From NCBI GenBank assembly GCA_005805305.1, contig SYMW01000021.1, positions 1 to 42,765 of the forward strand: a DNA stretch of 42,765 nucleotides, given 5' to 3'. Shown in pieces: positions 10,118 to 17,794 of the stretch. The first letter of the stretch is position 1; each line of letters opens with the position of its first letter. The notes under the pieces were generated by a model. It made no database searches. It saw nothing but the letters and a program-made list of their open reading frames with translations, and was not told the DNA's origin. The stretch is from Verrucomicrobiales bacterium (GTDB lineage: Bacteria > Verrucomicrobiota > Verrucomicrobiia > Limisphaerales > F1-80-MAGS106). The position numbers and the translations under genes are program-made.

Positions 10118-10937
10118 CACAGCGTTCAACCAGTTCTGAAACGGTCCAGATGCTTTGCTCCACTCCTGCGGCCTGGGCGGGCGTGCAACGGATAGCGCCG
10201 TGGACCTTGCAGAAATTGTAGTATGCAAAATTCAGCGCAACCGCAGCTTGGAAGTTTTCCAGCTTCTTGCTGAAAGCATTCGTCAACCGCGTGAGGCGGC
10301 GGCAGTGCATGCGCAAAGTGTGATTTTGCTTCTCGACGTGGGAGGTAGTAATTCGACGAATGTCCGGCATGCCGTTAATAACCACGCGTTCGGTCTTGAC
10401 CACTTCAGCCGGGCTGTATCGGCTCGCCGCGTCTTTGTTGAGGTTTGAGACAGAGTAGGTCTTTTCTATCTGCCCATAGTCAACGTCGCAACCAAACCCG
10501 CCCTCCACCGCATCCGCATAGGAAGTCATCGCATCACTTGAAAGTTGAATTCGATTGGCCAGACGAGAAGCAAGATCATCCATAAAGGCGCGTGAATGGT
10601 ACATGTCCCGCTTGCCAACGACGAAAGACGGGATCAGTTTGGTGTCCCGATCCAGGGCGATGAAGGTCCAGACATCGCCATAGGCTCCGGCACGTTCCGC
10701 GTTCTTGCGCTTCGCGCCGATGAATCCCCAGATTTCATCAACTTCAATCTCGCGGCTGCTCAGGTTGCGCAACTTGGAGTCCTGGATCTTGGCGCAAGCC
10801 TCTCCAATGCGAACACCCAATCGCATGACGGTATCGCGATGAATGCTTGTCATGCGCTCAATGGCCCGGATGCTTGATCCTTCACAAAGCATTGAAACTG
10901 CGAGGACCTTCTTTTCGTTGTCGAGATTGTTTGCCAT
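10110..10937 (-). CDS. IS1-family transposase
   Basis: The 275-aa DDE transposase is read from a single frame, unlike the frameshifted insA/insB of classical IS1. An N-terminal helix-turn-helix region (MLCEGSSIRAIERMTSIHRDTVMRLG) is followed by the catalytic core: Asp67 in EVDEIWGFIGAK, GDVWTFIALDRDTKLIPSFVVG, Asp135 in LSSDAMTSY, and Glu202 in SHVEKQNHTLRMHCRR. The C-terminal RLTNAFSKKLENFQAAVALNFAYYNF is typical of IS1-type enzymes resembling the ISMhu11 group. All three catalytic residues are present and the frame is intact, so the enzyme is probably active. Expression is likely from the promoter at 10964-10992, which is covered by a repeated 13-bp motif. Confidence 0.93.
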   Translation of the reverse strand: MANNLDNEKKVLAVSMLCEGSSIRAIERMTSIHRDTVMRLGVRIGEACAKIQDSKLRNLSSREIEVDEIWGFIGAKRKNAERAGAYGDVWTFIALDRDTKLIPSFVVGKRDMYHSRAFMDDLASRLANRIQLSSDAMTSYADAVEGGFGCDVDYGQIEKTYSVSNLNKDAASRYSPAEVVKTERVVINGMPDIRRITTSHVEKQNHTLRMHCRRLTRLTNAFSKKLENFQAAVALNFAYYNFCKVHGAIRCTPAQAAGVEQSIWTVSELVERCGE

Positions 10938-10963
10938 AACCAGTCTTTCTTTTAACTGGACTT

Positions 10964-10992
10964 ATTGTGCCACAGAAACTACATTAAGTCAA
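10964..10992 (-). promoter_or_regulatory. Likely sigma70 promoter of the transposase gene
   Basis: Read on the - strand, TTGACT (10992-10987) and CACAAT (10969-10964) are separated by exactly 17 bp and lie 27 bp before the transposase ATG. The 13-bp motif at 10967-10979 overlaps the -10 box, so a protein binding there would block transcription. Confidence 0.6.
10967..10979 (+). promoter_or_regulatory. 13-bp repeated motif, site 1 (possible operator)
   Basis: GTGCCACAGAAAC overlaps the -10 box of the transposase promoter. It differs by one base from the sites at 11001 and 12903. Confidence 0.5.
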
Positions 10993-11000
10993 TACTTTTT

Positions 11001-11013
11001 GTGCCACATAAAC
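11001..11013 (+). promoter_or_regulatory. 13-bp repeated motif, site 2 (possible operator)
   Basis: GTGCCACATAAAC is identical to the site at 12903-12915. It lies 34 bp from site 1, in the same orientation, and spans the likely GTG start of the small regulator gene. Confidence 0.5.
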
Positions 11014-11189
11014 AAAAAATAACGATTGGTCGCCCCAAACTCCCGAAAGGGGAGGCTAAAACGGAAATGATCCGAACAAGGGTTACCCCTGCTGAGTATC
11101 AAGCAGTTTCGGAGGCATCGAAGGCATCCGGCAAGGAGGTTTCGGAATGGGTAAGGGATATTATGTTGCAAGCAACTAGATTGAGCTAG
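11001..11189 (+). CDS. Small ribbon-helix-helix-like DNA-binding protein
   Basis: This is a 62-aa protein with a basic N-terminus (KITIGRPKLPKGEAK) followed by a short beta strand and two helices: MIRTRVTPAEYQAVSEASK then GKEVSEWVRDIMLQAT. That strand-helix-helix order and length fit MetJ/Arc or MobC-type RHH proteins, which bind short repeated operators as dimers. The GTG at 11001 is the chosen start; a TTG at 10965 or initiation further in at the ATG before IRTRV are alternatives, and no clear Shine-Dalgarno decides. The 3' end overlaps the convergent nuclease gene by 14 bp. Placed between transposase and nuclease, it is the obvious candidate regulator of the element. Confidence 0.65.
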   Translation: MPHKQKITIGRPKLPKGEAKTEMIRTRVTPAEYQAVSEASKASGKEVSEWVRDIMLQATRLS

Positions 11190-12819
11190 TGGCCCTGTGG
11201 AGACGCCTTTCCTTAACGCCTGAGTTGCAAAATGGATGCATCCATTCACCGTTGTCAGAATGCGCCGAACCTCCATCTTCTTTGCGATTGTCATGGTCCA
11301 GAGTTGCGGCAAGCATGTGCAACCTCGCTTTGCACTCGGGGCACGGCTTGGCCGTCTCTAATTCTGTTCTCATTTTGGCGGCGGCTTTGGCTGCTGTTTT
11401 GAATTCACCCCCACTGTCACGCTTGCCGGTTGTAGGAGCGGCCACATAATCGCCAATGGTCGGATCTGAAAGGATTGCGTTCTTGATGGCCTCCTTTCCC
11501 AAGTTGTCTTTGAAGCCGCGATAAATCAACAAATACATCTCAAATATGGTTGGCAGGCTCCGAATGCCAGCCCCCAATCCTCTGACTATCTGGTTTACAT
11601 AGGATTTGTTCTCAACCAAGAATTCCTCGAATTGCTGCCGCACAGCAGTAAACTTATGAAACCCATCACTTTCCCGATTCAAATATTTGATAAGTTCAAT
11701 CTGTGCCAAATAAGCGGCTGGCTGAAATTTACCAGTGGCTGTCCGGCAATAGACAGCAGGATGCAAACCCAGTGATTTGGACTGCTTACTGAATATTGTC
11801 CGAGTTAGATCGAGAATTTTTTCCAGATACTCCACCGCCTTAAGTCCCGATGCCTCGGGGTCTTTATCGGGGATGTCTTCATTCGCTGATGATGGTTGCC
11901 GTTTTCCATTTTTCTTTTTTTCGCGTTTTAGATCGTTGGCAACATGAATAATCTCGAATAAGAATGCCAAAGCATCCGATGAAAACGCCTTTCCGGCCAC
12001 CGGAATGGAGTTGTATCCATCAGAGTTTTCCTCGGGTTTATAAAGGATTTTGTGAATTTCAGAAGCTCTGGTTACGATCTTTGTTTTGGTTTCAGTGCTG
12101 CATTTCCACCAATATGCATGCCCTGTGCCAGCCCGTAGCAATGCTCGCGCTGCCAATCCAACGGGTTTCCTTCGGGCTAAAATGATTTCCTTTTCCGTAT
12201 CGTTAATGACCGCGCCACCTTGGTTGATTCTGTAGAAAGAGGCTTCCGCGTGCTCTGCATCGTTCCTTACGCTTTGAGCGAAAATCGATGCGGTTGCCAT
12301 TCCTTTGGCGCGGCGGATCTGTTCTGGGGTAGCGCCGGTTCCGTCCCTTCGGAATTTATTCAAATCTGAGTAGGAGCCAATGGTTGATTCAATTAGCTCC
12401 TTGGTTACTTTTGCTGCTGCGCGCTGGTCTTTCGGGATACCGTCGATTCCTCCGTAAAATTTCAGCGAAATGCTTCCAGCGCCATAATCGTCGTTGACCC
12501 ACGCAATGAGGGCGCTCAATCGGTGCGCGCCATCAATGACAAAAACGTTTCTGCTCGCGGCCTTCCACACGATAACTGCCGGAACCAACTCCTCGTCCAA
12601 AACGTTTTTCACCAGTTCAACAATTTGCTCCGGACTCCATTCGGATGTCTCCCGCTGAAAATCAGGCTTCCGGAGCACTTCAAACATGCTTCGGTCGTGC
12701 TCCAATTCCACTAAAGTAATCCGTGGAACGTCCCCACCAGGCTTCTCGGGGTTTTCAGAGTTAATTTCCAAATCCTCCCGTTGAATTAGAGCGTCTAAAA
12801 TTACGCGTTGTTTTGTCAT
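11176..12819 (-). CDS. DUF262 (ParB/DGQHR-type) protein with C-terminal HNH nuclease, probable defence cargo
   Basis: The 547-aa product has the N-terminal DUF262 layout: the strand-turn motif PDFQRETSEW at about 52-61, EQIVELVKNVLDEELVPAVIVW, the nucleotide-handling motif IDGAHR (residues 95-100, a DGQHR variant) and FYRINQGG (196-202). A mainly helical middle follows. The C-terminus is an HNH nuclease: CPEC (493-496), LDHD (507-510), EDGGS, and MHPFCN (527-532), giving four Cys/His ligands and the catalytic His509. DUF262-HNH proteins such as GmrSD-type enzymes restrict modified phage DNA; a defence role here is inferred from that family and from mobility. The ATG at 12819 is preferred because AAGGA lies 7 bp upstream. 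A 13-bp motif shared with the regulator lies 84 bp before the start. Confidence 0.88.
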   Translation of the reverse strand: MTKQRVILDALIQREDLEINSENPEKPGGDVPRITLVELEHDRSMFEVLRKPDFQRETSEWSPEQIVELVKNVLDEELVPAVIVWKAASRNVFVIDGAHRLSALIAWVNDDYGAGSISLKFYGGIDGIPKDQRAAAKVTKELIESTIGSYSDLNKFRRDGTGATPEQIRRAKGMATASIFAQSVRNDAEHAEASFYRINQGGAVINDTEKEIILARRKPVGLAARALLRAGTGHAYWWKCSTETKTKIVTRASEIHKILYKPEENSDGYNSIPVAGKAFSSDALAFLFEIIHVANDLKREKKKNGKRQPSSANEDIPDKDPEASGLKAVEYLEKILDLTRTIFSKQSKSLGLHPAVYCRTATGKFQPAAYLAQIELIKYLNRESDGFHKFTAVRQQFEEFLVENKSYVNQIVRGLGAGIRSLPTIFEMYLLIYRGFKDNLGKEAIKNAILSDPTIGDYVAAPTTGKRDSGGEFKTAAKAAAKMRTELETAKPCPECKARLHMLAATLDHDNRKEDGGSAHSDNGEWMHPFCNSGVKERRLHRATSSI

Positions 12820-12902
12820 AGGGGGTCCTTGGAATCTAAGTTTGAGCTTGGCTAGATTCTGGATCATTGCCCGCCCCCATTCCTGGCGTCAACGCAATTT
12901 CC

Positions 12903-12915
12903 GTGCCACATAAAC
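12903..12915 (+). promoter_or_regulatory. 13-bp repeated motif, site 3 (possible operator)
   Basis: GTGCCACATAAAC is an exact copy of the site at 11001-11013. It lies between the right terminal repeat and the nuclease gene start, where a promoter for that gene must be. Confidence 0.5.
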
Positions 12916-12945
12916 GTGGGAATTGATGGAAAACCTCCCAAAAAC

Positions 12946-12962
12946 CAAATTAGGACACTACC
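12946..12962 (-). repeat. Right terminal inverted repeat of the transposon
   Basis: CAAATTAGGACACTACC is the perfect reverse complement of 9776-9792 and is followed by the second CCGAGTTC at 12963-12970. Confidence 0.95.
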
Positions 12963-13012
12963 CCGAGTTCTCCAACATTGACCGCCGTGGCCTGGCATGA
13001 TGACAATGCGGG

Positions 13013-13345
13013 ATGTCCACCAGCGAATTAAAGATCGAAAAATTAGTCAACGGGTCTGGATTGTCTCCGAAGAACGGGGCCACCGTGTCGGTCCACTACA
13101 CCGGCACGTTCACGAGTGGCCAAAAATTCGACAGCTCGGTCGACCGTAACGAGCCGTTTTCATTCGTTCTCGGGGCGGGCGAAGTCATTGCGGGTTGGGA
13201 TTTGGGAGTCGCTCAGATGAAGGTGGGAGACAAGGTCAGGATGACGATTCCGCCAAACCTCGCTTATGGCGCCGCGGGCTACCCCGGAGCCATCCCCCCA
13301 AACGCGACGCTGATCTTCGAGGTGGAACTGTTGGGGATCGGTTAA
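13013..13345 (+). CDS. FKBP-type peptidyl-prolyl cis-trans isomerase
   Basis: The 110-aa product is a single FKBP domain without a signal peptide, so a cytoplasmic folding helper is expected. The family landmarks are all present: [55 protein letters not shown] and TLIFEVELL. The conserved aromatic and acidic residues of the pocket (Tyr, Phe-Asp, Trp, Tyr) are in place. The ATG at 13013 starts 50 bp after the right end of the transposon, so the native promoter may have been separated and transcription may now depend on the element. Confidence 0.95.
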   Translation: MSTSELKIEKLVNGSGLSPKNGATVSVHYTGTFTSGQKFDSSVDRNEPFSFVLGAGEVIAGWDLGVAQMKVGDKVRMTIPPNLAYGAAGYPGAIPPNATLIFEVELLGIG

Positions 13346-13481
13346 TCCCGAACGATTAAAACGTGCGTCGCGCGCGGAACGTCAGTCCGCGGGCCCGCAT
13401 GCAAGCCATCTCCTCATAGGCCCACCGCCCGCCTGGTATTCTGGTTGTCAGAAGCGCCTGCCTCGCCTAGGGTCCAATGCC

Positions 13482-14222
13482 ATGCAACACCGCTTCCATT
13501 ACCTCACCGCGATAGCATTGGGCGCGACCCTTTCGCTCAGGTCGCTGGCCGCTGACGCTCCCCTCAACACACTCACGGCAGCCGAACAAAAGGACGGATG
13601 GAAACTGCTCTTCGACGGCAAGACTCTCAACGGTTGGAGCAATTTCAAGATGGAGGGCGTCAAGCCCGGCTGGCAGGTCAAGGACGGGGCCTTGGCCTGC
13701 GTGGACCCCCATAACGCGGGCGACATCGTGACTGCGGAAAAGTTCGGGGCCTTCGAATTGGTGCTGGAATTCAACATGGGTGAAGGATCCAACAGCGGCA
13801 TCATGTATCACGTCACTGAACAAGGTGCCTCGGCTTGGGCGACAGGGCCGGAAATTCAGCTCGAGGATAATGCGAAGGCTAAGGATCCTCAAAAATGCGG
13901 CTGGCTCTACGCTCTGCATCAGCCGCCCGACGACCCAAAAACAGGCAAACCGATCGACTCCACAAAACCCGCTGGACAATGGAATCGGCTGCGGATCCTA
14001 ATCACTCCCGAGAAATGCGTTCACGAGGTCAATGGAGTCAAATACGTCGAATACGTGATTGGGAGCGAAGACTTCAAAAGCCGCGTGGCAAAGAGCAAAT
14101 TCGGCAAGATGCCGCATTTCGCCAAATCTGGATACGGATGGCTGGCGTTCCAAGGGGATCACGGCTTGGTTTCCTTCCGAAACATGAAAATCAGACCAAT
14201 TGTCTCGAAGCAGCAGCCTTGA
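13482..14222 (+). CDS. DUF1080 (3-keto-disaccharide hydrolase-like) secreted protein
   Basis: This is a 246-aa protein with a Sec signal peptide (MQHRFHYLTAIALGATLSLRSLAA) and one DUF1080 domain of concanavalin-like beta-sandwich type. The typical opening GWKLLFDGKTLNGW is at about 40-53, followed by WQVKDGALAC, FELVLEFNMGEGSNSGIMYHV, GPEIQLEDN, and the late WLAFQGDHGLVSFRNMKI. Family members include 3-keto-glycoside hydrolases, and many are surface or periplasmic glycan-binding or cleaving proteins in this phylum. The exact substrate is unknown. The following 14223-14440 contains no supported gene. Confidence 0.92.
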   Translation: MQHRFHYLTAIALGATLSLRSLAADAPLNTLTAAEQKDGWKLLFDGKTLNGWSNFKMEGVKPGWQVKDGALACVDPHNAGDIVTAEKFGAFELVLEFNMGEGSNSGIMYHVTEQGASAWATGPEIQLEDNAKAKDPQKCGWLYALHQPPDDPKTGKPIDSTKPAGQWNRLRILITPEKCVHEVNGVKYVEYVIGSEDFKSRVAKSKFGKMPHFAKSGYGWLAFQGDHGLVSFRNMKIRPIVSKQQP

Positions 14223-14440
14223 CCCGGCCTACATATGGCGAACGGTTGGCTGACACTCGACTCTACGGCGGTTCCAAGCGGGGCGCGGCCCGCTGGAGTT
14301 CTATCCCAGACTAACTTTCACCTTCCGCGCGCGAGGCGATTACGATCGCACGGAGGGGTTCTATACCGATTCTTGATGACAAATCACAACCCAGACTGGA
14401 CGGCTCTGAAGACAAGGCCGAAAAGTCGCGTCGAACCACA

Positions 14441-17400
14441 ATGATTGCCTCGAAACATCCTCGGCGCTGCGGCGGCCTCGCAATACGGATATGGATTGCC
14501 TTGCTGCTGGCAAGCCTCGGGACGTGGGAAGTTCAAGTCCCCAGAACGCTGGGCCAAAGCGCCTCCGAGAACTCCAAAGGCGTGCTTCCGGTGAAACGGC
14601 TGCAGCGCAAGACTCCGGTTGATTTCGAACAGGAGATTCTCCCTGTGCTGAAATCCAACTGTCTAGCCTGCCACAATAAAACAACGTCGAAGGGCGAACT
14701 TATCTTGGAAACCCCCGCGACGATCCTAAAAGGCGGCGAGACGGGACCGGCTGTCGTTCCTGGAAAACCCGCGGAGAGTCTGTTGCTTAAAGTGGCCACC
14801 CACGAGTCGAGCCCGCGCATGCCCCCCAGGGAGAATAAAGTTTCGGCGGTGGACCTGAACCCCGAGCAATTGGGCTTACTCCAGCTTTGGATCCAACAGG
14901 GAGCGAAAGGAGAAGTGCGCGGGGAGGTTCCACTGACTTGGCAGCCACTCCCCTCTTCCTTGAAGGCGATTTATGCGGTGGCGCTTAGCCCCGAAGGTTT
15001 GCTCGCCGCATGCGCCCGCGGCAATCGCATTTCCGTCTACGATCTGACGGGGCGAAACCCGGTTTTCAGGATGGGTGACAAGACTTTTTCCACTGCAAGA
15101 TTGCCCCAGTCCAAGGTGGTGGCGGTGGCCGCAGAGAGACCAGCGCTGAGGTCTCCGATGATCTCGTTTGCCACGCCCCTGAGCACTCGAAAGCGCGCCA
15201 AAACCGAGGTTGCCGCGGAAGAACAGGCTTCGGATCCGATCTTGCCCGCAGAGCTCCACCGAGACTGGGTTAATGCTCTTTGCTTCAGTCCGGACGGCGA
15301 ACGGTTGGCTTCGGCAGGTTATCGAGAGGTGAAGATTTGGAATCGAAGACCACCAGTCTTGATCCAGGAAATTCCAGAAATCACGGAGGATGCCCGGCTG
15401 GCAGCGGTTTCATCCAAGGGACGATTCGCGGCGATAGGGGGGGCTGCCGGATCTGTGCAAATAATCGATCTGGCGACGGGAAGATTAATTTGGAAAAAAA
15501 ACCTCCAAAAGGCTTCGTTGACCGCGCTGCATTTTTCACTGGAGGAAGATCGATTGCTGATAGTTTTGCGGGACGGCTCAGCGTCGGTTTGGGATGCGGA
15601 AAGAGGAAAGCGGCTCGGCAGCTTCCAATCGGCGGGCGAGATTGTCTCAGCCAGGTTCCTTGGCGGCTCAGAGAAGTGCGTCCTGGGCCGTGAGAGTGGC
15701 GTGGTGCAGATCTGGGAACAAACCAAAAAAACCGGATGGAAGTTCAATCAGGAATTCGTGGCACACACCAATGCCGTGAGCGTGATCGAACCCCAAATGG
15801 ACGGATCCCGATTCCTCACAGGCTCTGCGGACGGCTCCCTGGCTTTATGGGATGCGGCCAAAGGAAAGCTGCTGCAACGATGGCAGCACGCCGCTCCTTT
15901 GAGCAGTGCCGCGATCAGTGCGGATGGAAAAAGGTTTGCTTCGGCTGGCCAAGACGGTTCTGTCAAAGTGTGGTTGCTGGAAAAGCAAGAACCTATGCTC
16001 GATGGAAGAGGGGACCTGGGATTGTTGAGAGCTCAAGCCGCCGTCGATCGCACGACGAAGCTGGCTGCGCAAGCTGTTCTCTACTCGAAAAACGAATGGC
16101 AAAGCTCGACCAACGAATTGAACGGTCAATTGGAACGGCACAAGAAGGCGATCGAATCAATCGCCACAGCCGAAAAGGCCTCCAAGGAGAAACGAGAATC
16201 GATGGAGAAGGCCAATGAGGCCAGTAATGCCGCAAACGCCGCCCTAGGGGCCTTCGACAAGGAATTCAAGTCGATATCGGACTCGTTGGAATCGCTGCAA
16301 AAGCAAGCTGCCGCCCTTGTGGATGGAGCGCAATTCGCGGGTGAATACAAAGCTTATTCCGAGAAGACGCGGGCTTTGATCACGGAGAAAAGGAAGATCG
16401 TGGCGCAAAAATCCGCCGATGCCACGAAAGCGGCTGAGGCGGCTGCCGCGGAGCATAAGAAGACGGCGATGGCCCTTGCGAATGCCGAAAACGAGCGGGA
16501 CTTGGCGGTTCAAGCAGTGGAGAAAACCAAACTGGCTTCCGCCGCTGCTGAGGCAGCGCTTCGGGGGGCGGAGTCTCATGCCGTCAAGGCCTCGGAAGAA
16601 GCTGGCAAAGCTGAAACCGCTAGGAAGAACGGGGCTCGCCCCATACGAAGCGTGTCGTTCGAAGCAAGCGGCGATGGTCTCGCGAGCGTGGACGAGGCTG
16701 GCGTGGCACACTGGTGGGCGCCGGGCCAAGGAACACCCGTGAGTGCAATCGCACCACCCCTGGGAGGGGCACGTGGCATGGCGGTTATCGAGCATGGAGC
16801 CAAGTGGCTGGTGCTGGGCGAGGATCGTTCGCTTCGCCTGTGGCAACGCGGAATGGGATGGGATCTGGAAAAGGTCCTCGGTGGAAGCGGCACTAATAAT
16901 GCCTTTGCGCACCGGGTGACCGCTTTGGCATTCAGCCCTGAAGGGGCCTCTCTGGCAACCGGCGGCGGACACCCCAGCCGAAGCGGCGAAGTCAAGATTT
17001 GGGATGTCGCTCGGGGAACATTGCGCCGAGATCTGACAAACGTTCACAGCGACGTGGTCTTCGGCGTGGACTTCTCCCCTGATGGAGGATTGCTTGCGAC
17101 ATGCTCGGCGGATCGCTTCGCAAAAGTGACCGATATCGGCACAGGTCAGGCACTGAAGACTCTGGAGGGACACACGGATTATGTGTTGAGCGTGCGATGG
17201 AGAGCGGATGGACGAGGCCTCGCGACGGGTGGCGCCGACGGCGTCGTGAAGGTTTGGGATCTGAAGAGCGGAGAAAGGAAACGCAACGTCGATGGAGCCG
17301 CCAAGGAGGTGACGGCAGTGCGTTACGTCGGTTTGGCGGATCATACCTTGATCGCTTCAGGCGACTCCCAACTTCGGGTGAACAACGAAAAAGGGGAGAA

Positions 17401-17554
17401 GATCCGCTCGTTCGAGATCGGAAAAGATTATATTCAAGGCGCGGAGATCACGATGAATGGCGATCGTGTGGTGGCCGGGGGCGAATCGGGGGTTCTGCAT
17501 GTGTTCGATTCGAACGGAAAGACAGTCGCCTCCTTCGGTCCAGAGCAACAATAG
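14441..17554 (+). CDS. Secreted cytochrome c-WD40 protein with central coiled coil
   Basis: This is a 1037-aa exported protein. A signal/anchor segment (IRIWIALLLASLGTW) precedes a planctomycete-type cytochrome domain with CLACH (Cys74, Cys77, His78) and PRMPPRE. Beta-propeller WD40 repeats follow from about residue 165 to 520 (SPDGERLASAGYREVKIWN, GSRFLTGSADGSLALWD, GKRFASAGQDGSVKVW). A long Ala/Lys/Glu-rich coiled coil at about 530-725 interrupts them, and a second WD40 set runs from about 727 to the end (FSPEGASLATGGG, DGGLLATCSADRF, DGRGLATGGADGVVKVWD). The two propeller halves may pair across the coiled coil. A role in extracytoplasmic electron transfer or scaffold formation is an inference. 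It follows the DUF1080 gene with a 218-bp gap. Confidence 0.9.
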   Translation: MIASKHPRRCGGLAIRIWIALLLASLGTWEVQVPRTLGQSASENSKGVLPVKRLQRKTPVDFEQEILPVLKSNCLACHNKTTSKGELILETPATILKGGETGPAVVPGKPAESLLLKVATHESSPRMPPRENKVSAVDLNPEQLGLLQLWIQQGAKGEVRGEVPLTWQPLPSSLKAIYAVALSPEGLLAACARGNRISVYDLTGRNPVFRMGDKTFSTARLPQSKVVAVAAERPALRSPMISFATPLSTRKRAKTEVAAEEQASDPILPAELHRDWVNALCFSPDGERLASAGYREVKIWNRRPPVLIQEIPEITEDARLAAVSSKGRFAAIGGAAGSVQIIDLATGRLIWKKNLQKASLTALHFSLEEDRLLIVLRDGSASVWDAERGKRLGSFQSAGEIVSARFLGGSEKCVLGRESGVVQIWEQTKKTGWKFNQEFVAHTNAVSVIEPQMDGSRFLTGSADGSLALWDAAKGKLLQRWQHAAPLSSAAISADGKRFASAGQDGSVKVWLLEKQEPMLDGRGDLGLLRAQAAVDRTTKLAAQAVLYSKNEWQSSTNELNGQLERHKKAIESIATAEKASKEKRESMEKANEASNAANAALGAFDKEFKSISDSLESLQKQAAALVDGAQFAGEYKAYSEKTRALITEKRKIVAQKSADATKAAEAAAAEHKKTAMALANAENERDLAVQAVEKTKLASAAAEAALRGAESHAVKASEEAGKAETARKNGARPIRSVSFEASGDGLASVDEAGVAHWWAPGQGTPVSAIAPPLGGARGMAVIEHGAKWLVLGEDRSLRLWQRGMGWDLEKVLGGSGTNNAFAHRVTALAFSPEGASLATGGGHPSRSGEVKIWDVARGTLRRDLTNVHSDVVFGVDFSPDGGLLATCSADRFAKVTDIGTGQALKTLEGHTDYVLSVRWRADGRGLATGGADGVVKVWDLKSGERKRNVDGAAKEVTAVRYVGLADHTLIASGDSQLRVNNEKGEKIRSFEIGKDYIQGAEITMNGDRVVAGGESGVLHVFDSNGKTVASFGPEQQ

Positions 17555-17794
17555 CTCCGGCCAGGCCGGGCGAACGTTTCGAGCGGGGAGAATCCGGAGG
17601 AGAACAGCGCTGGATGGCCGGTGCTTTGAGGATTTCGTGGACAGTGATTGGAGTGGGCTTTAAGTTGGAGGTCAACGATGTCGTTGCGCATGAATTGGGC
17701 TGAGGGCTGGATTGCCGGGTATTTGCGGTAGTGAAATCGGTGGTGGTTTGAAGCCTGGAATGATGATTGTGTTGGATCAACGCGTTGGAACCGT

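Larger units (their letters stand above)
9776..12962. mobile_element. 3187-bp IS1-family transposon with DUF262-HNH cargo
   Basis: The element is bounded by perfect 17-bp inverted repeats (GGTAGTGTCCTAATTTG at 9776-9792 and its complement at 12946-12962) and an 8-bp target duplication, so its limits are exact and the insertion is probably recent. Gene order: accessory ORF and transposase on the - strand, then a divergent RHH-like regulator on the + strand, then a convergent DUF262-HNH gene on the - strand. Classical IS1 elements are well under 1.5 kb, so more than half of this one is cargo. The cargo nuclease gene looks richer in A/T than the flanking host genes. The right end lies 50 bp before the FKBP start codon. 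Confidence 0.93.

Noticed and set aside
14235-14444. 69-codon frame between DUF1080 and the cytochrome-WD40 gene
   Set aside because: Low-complexity, no motif, no ribosome-binding site.
16244-17344. 366-codon open frame on the - strand
   Set aside because: It lies wholly inside the cytochrome-WD40 gene and its Cys/His/Arg-rich translation looks like an antisense shadow of GC-rich coding DNA.
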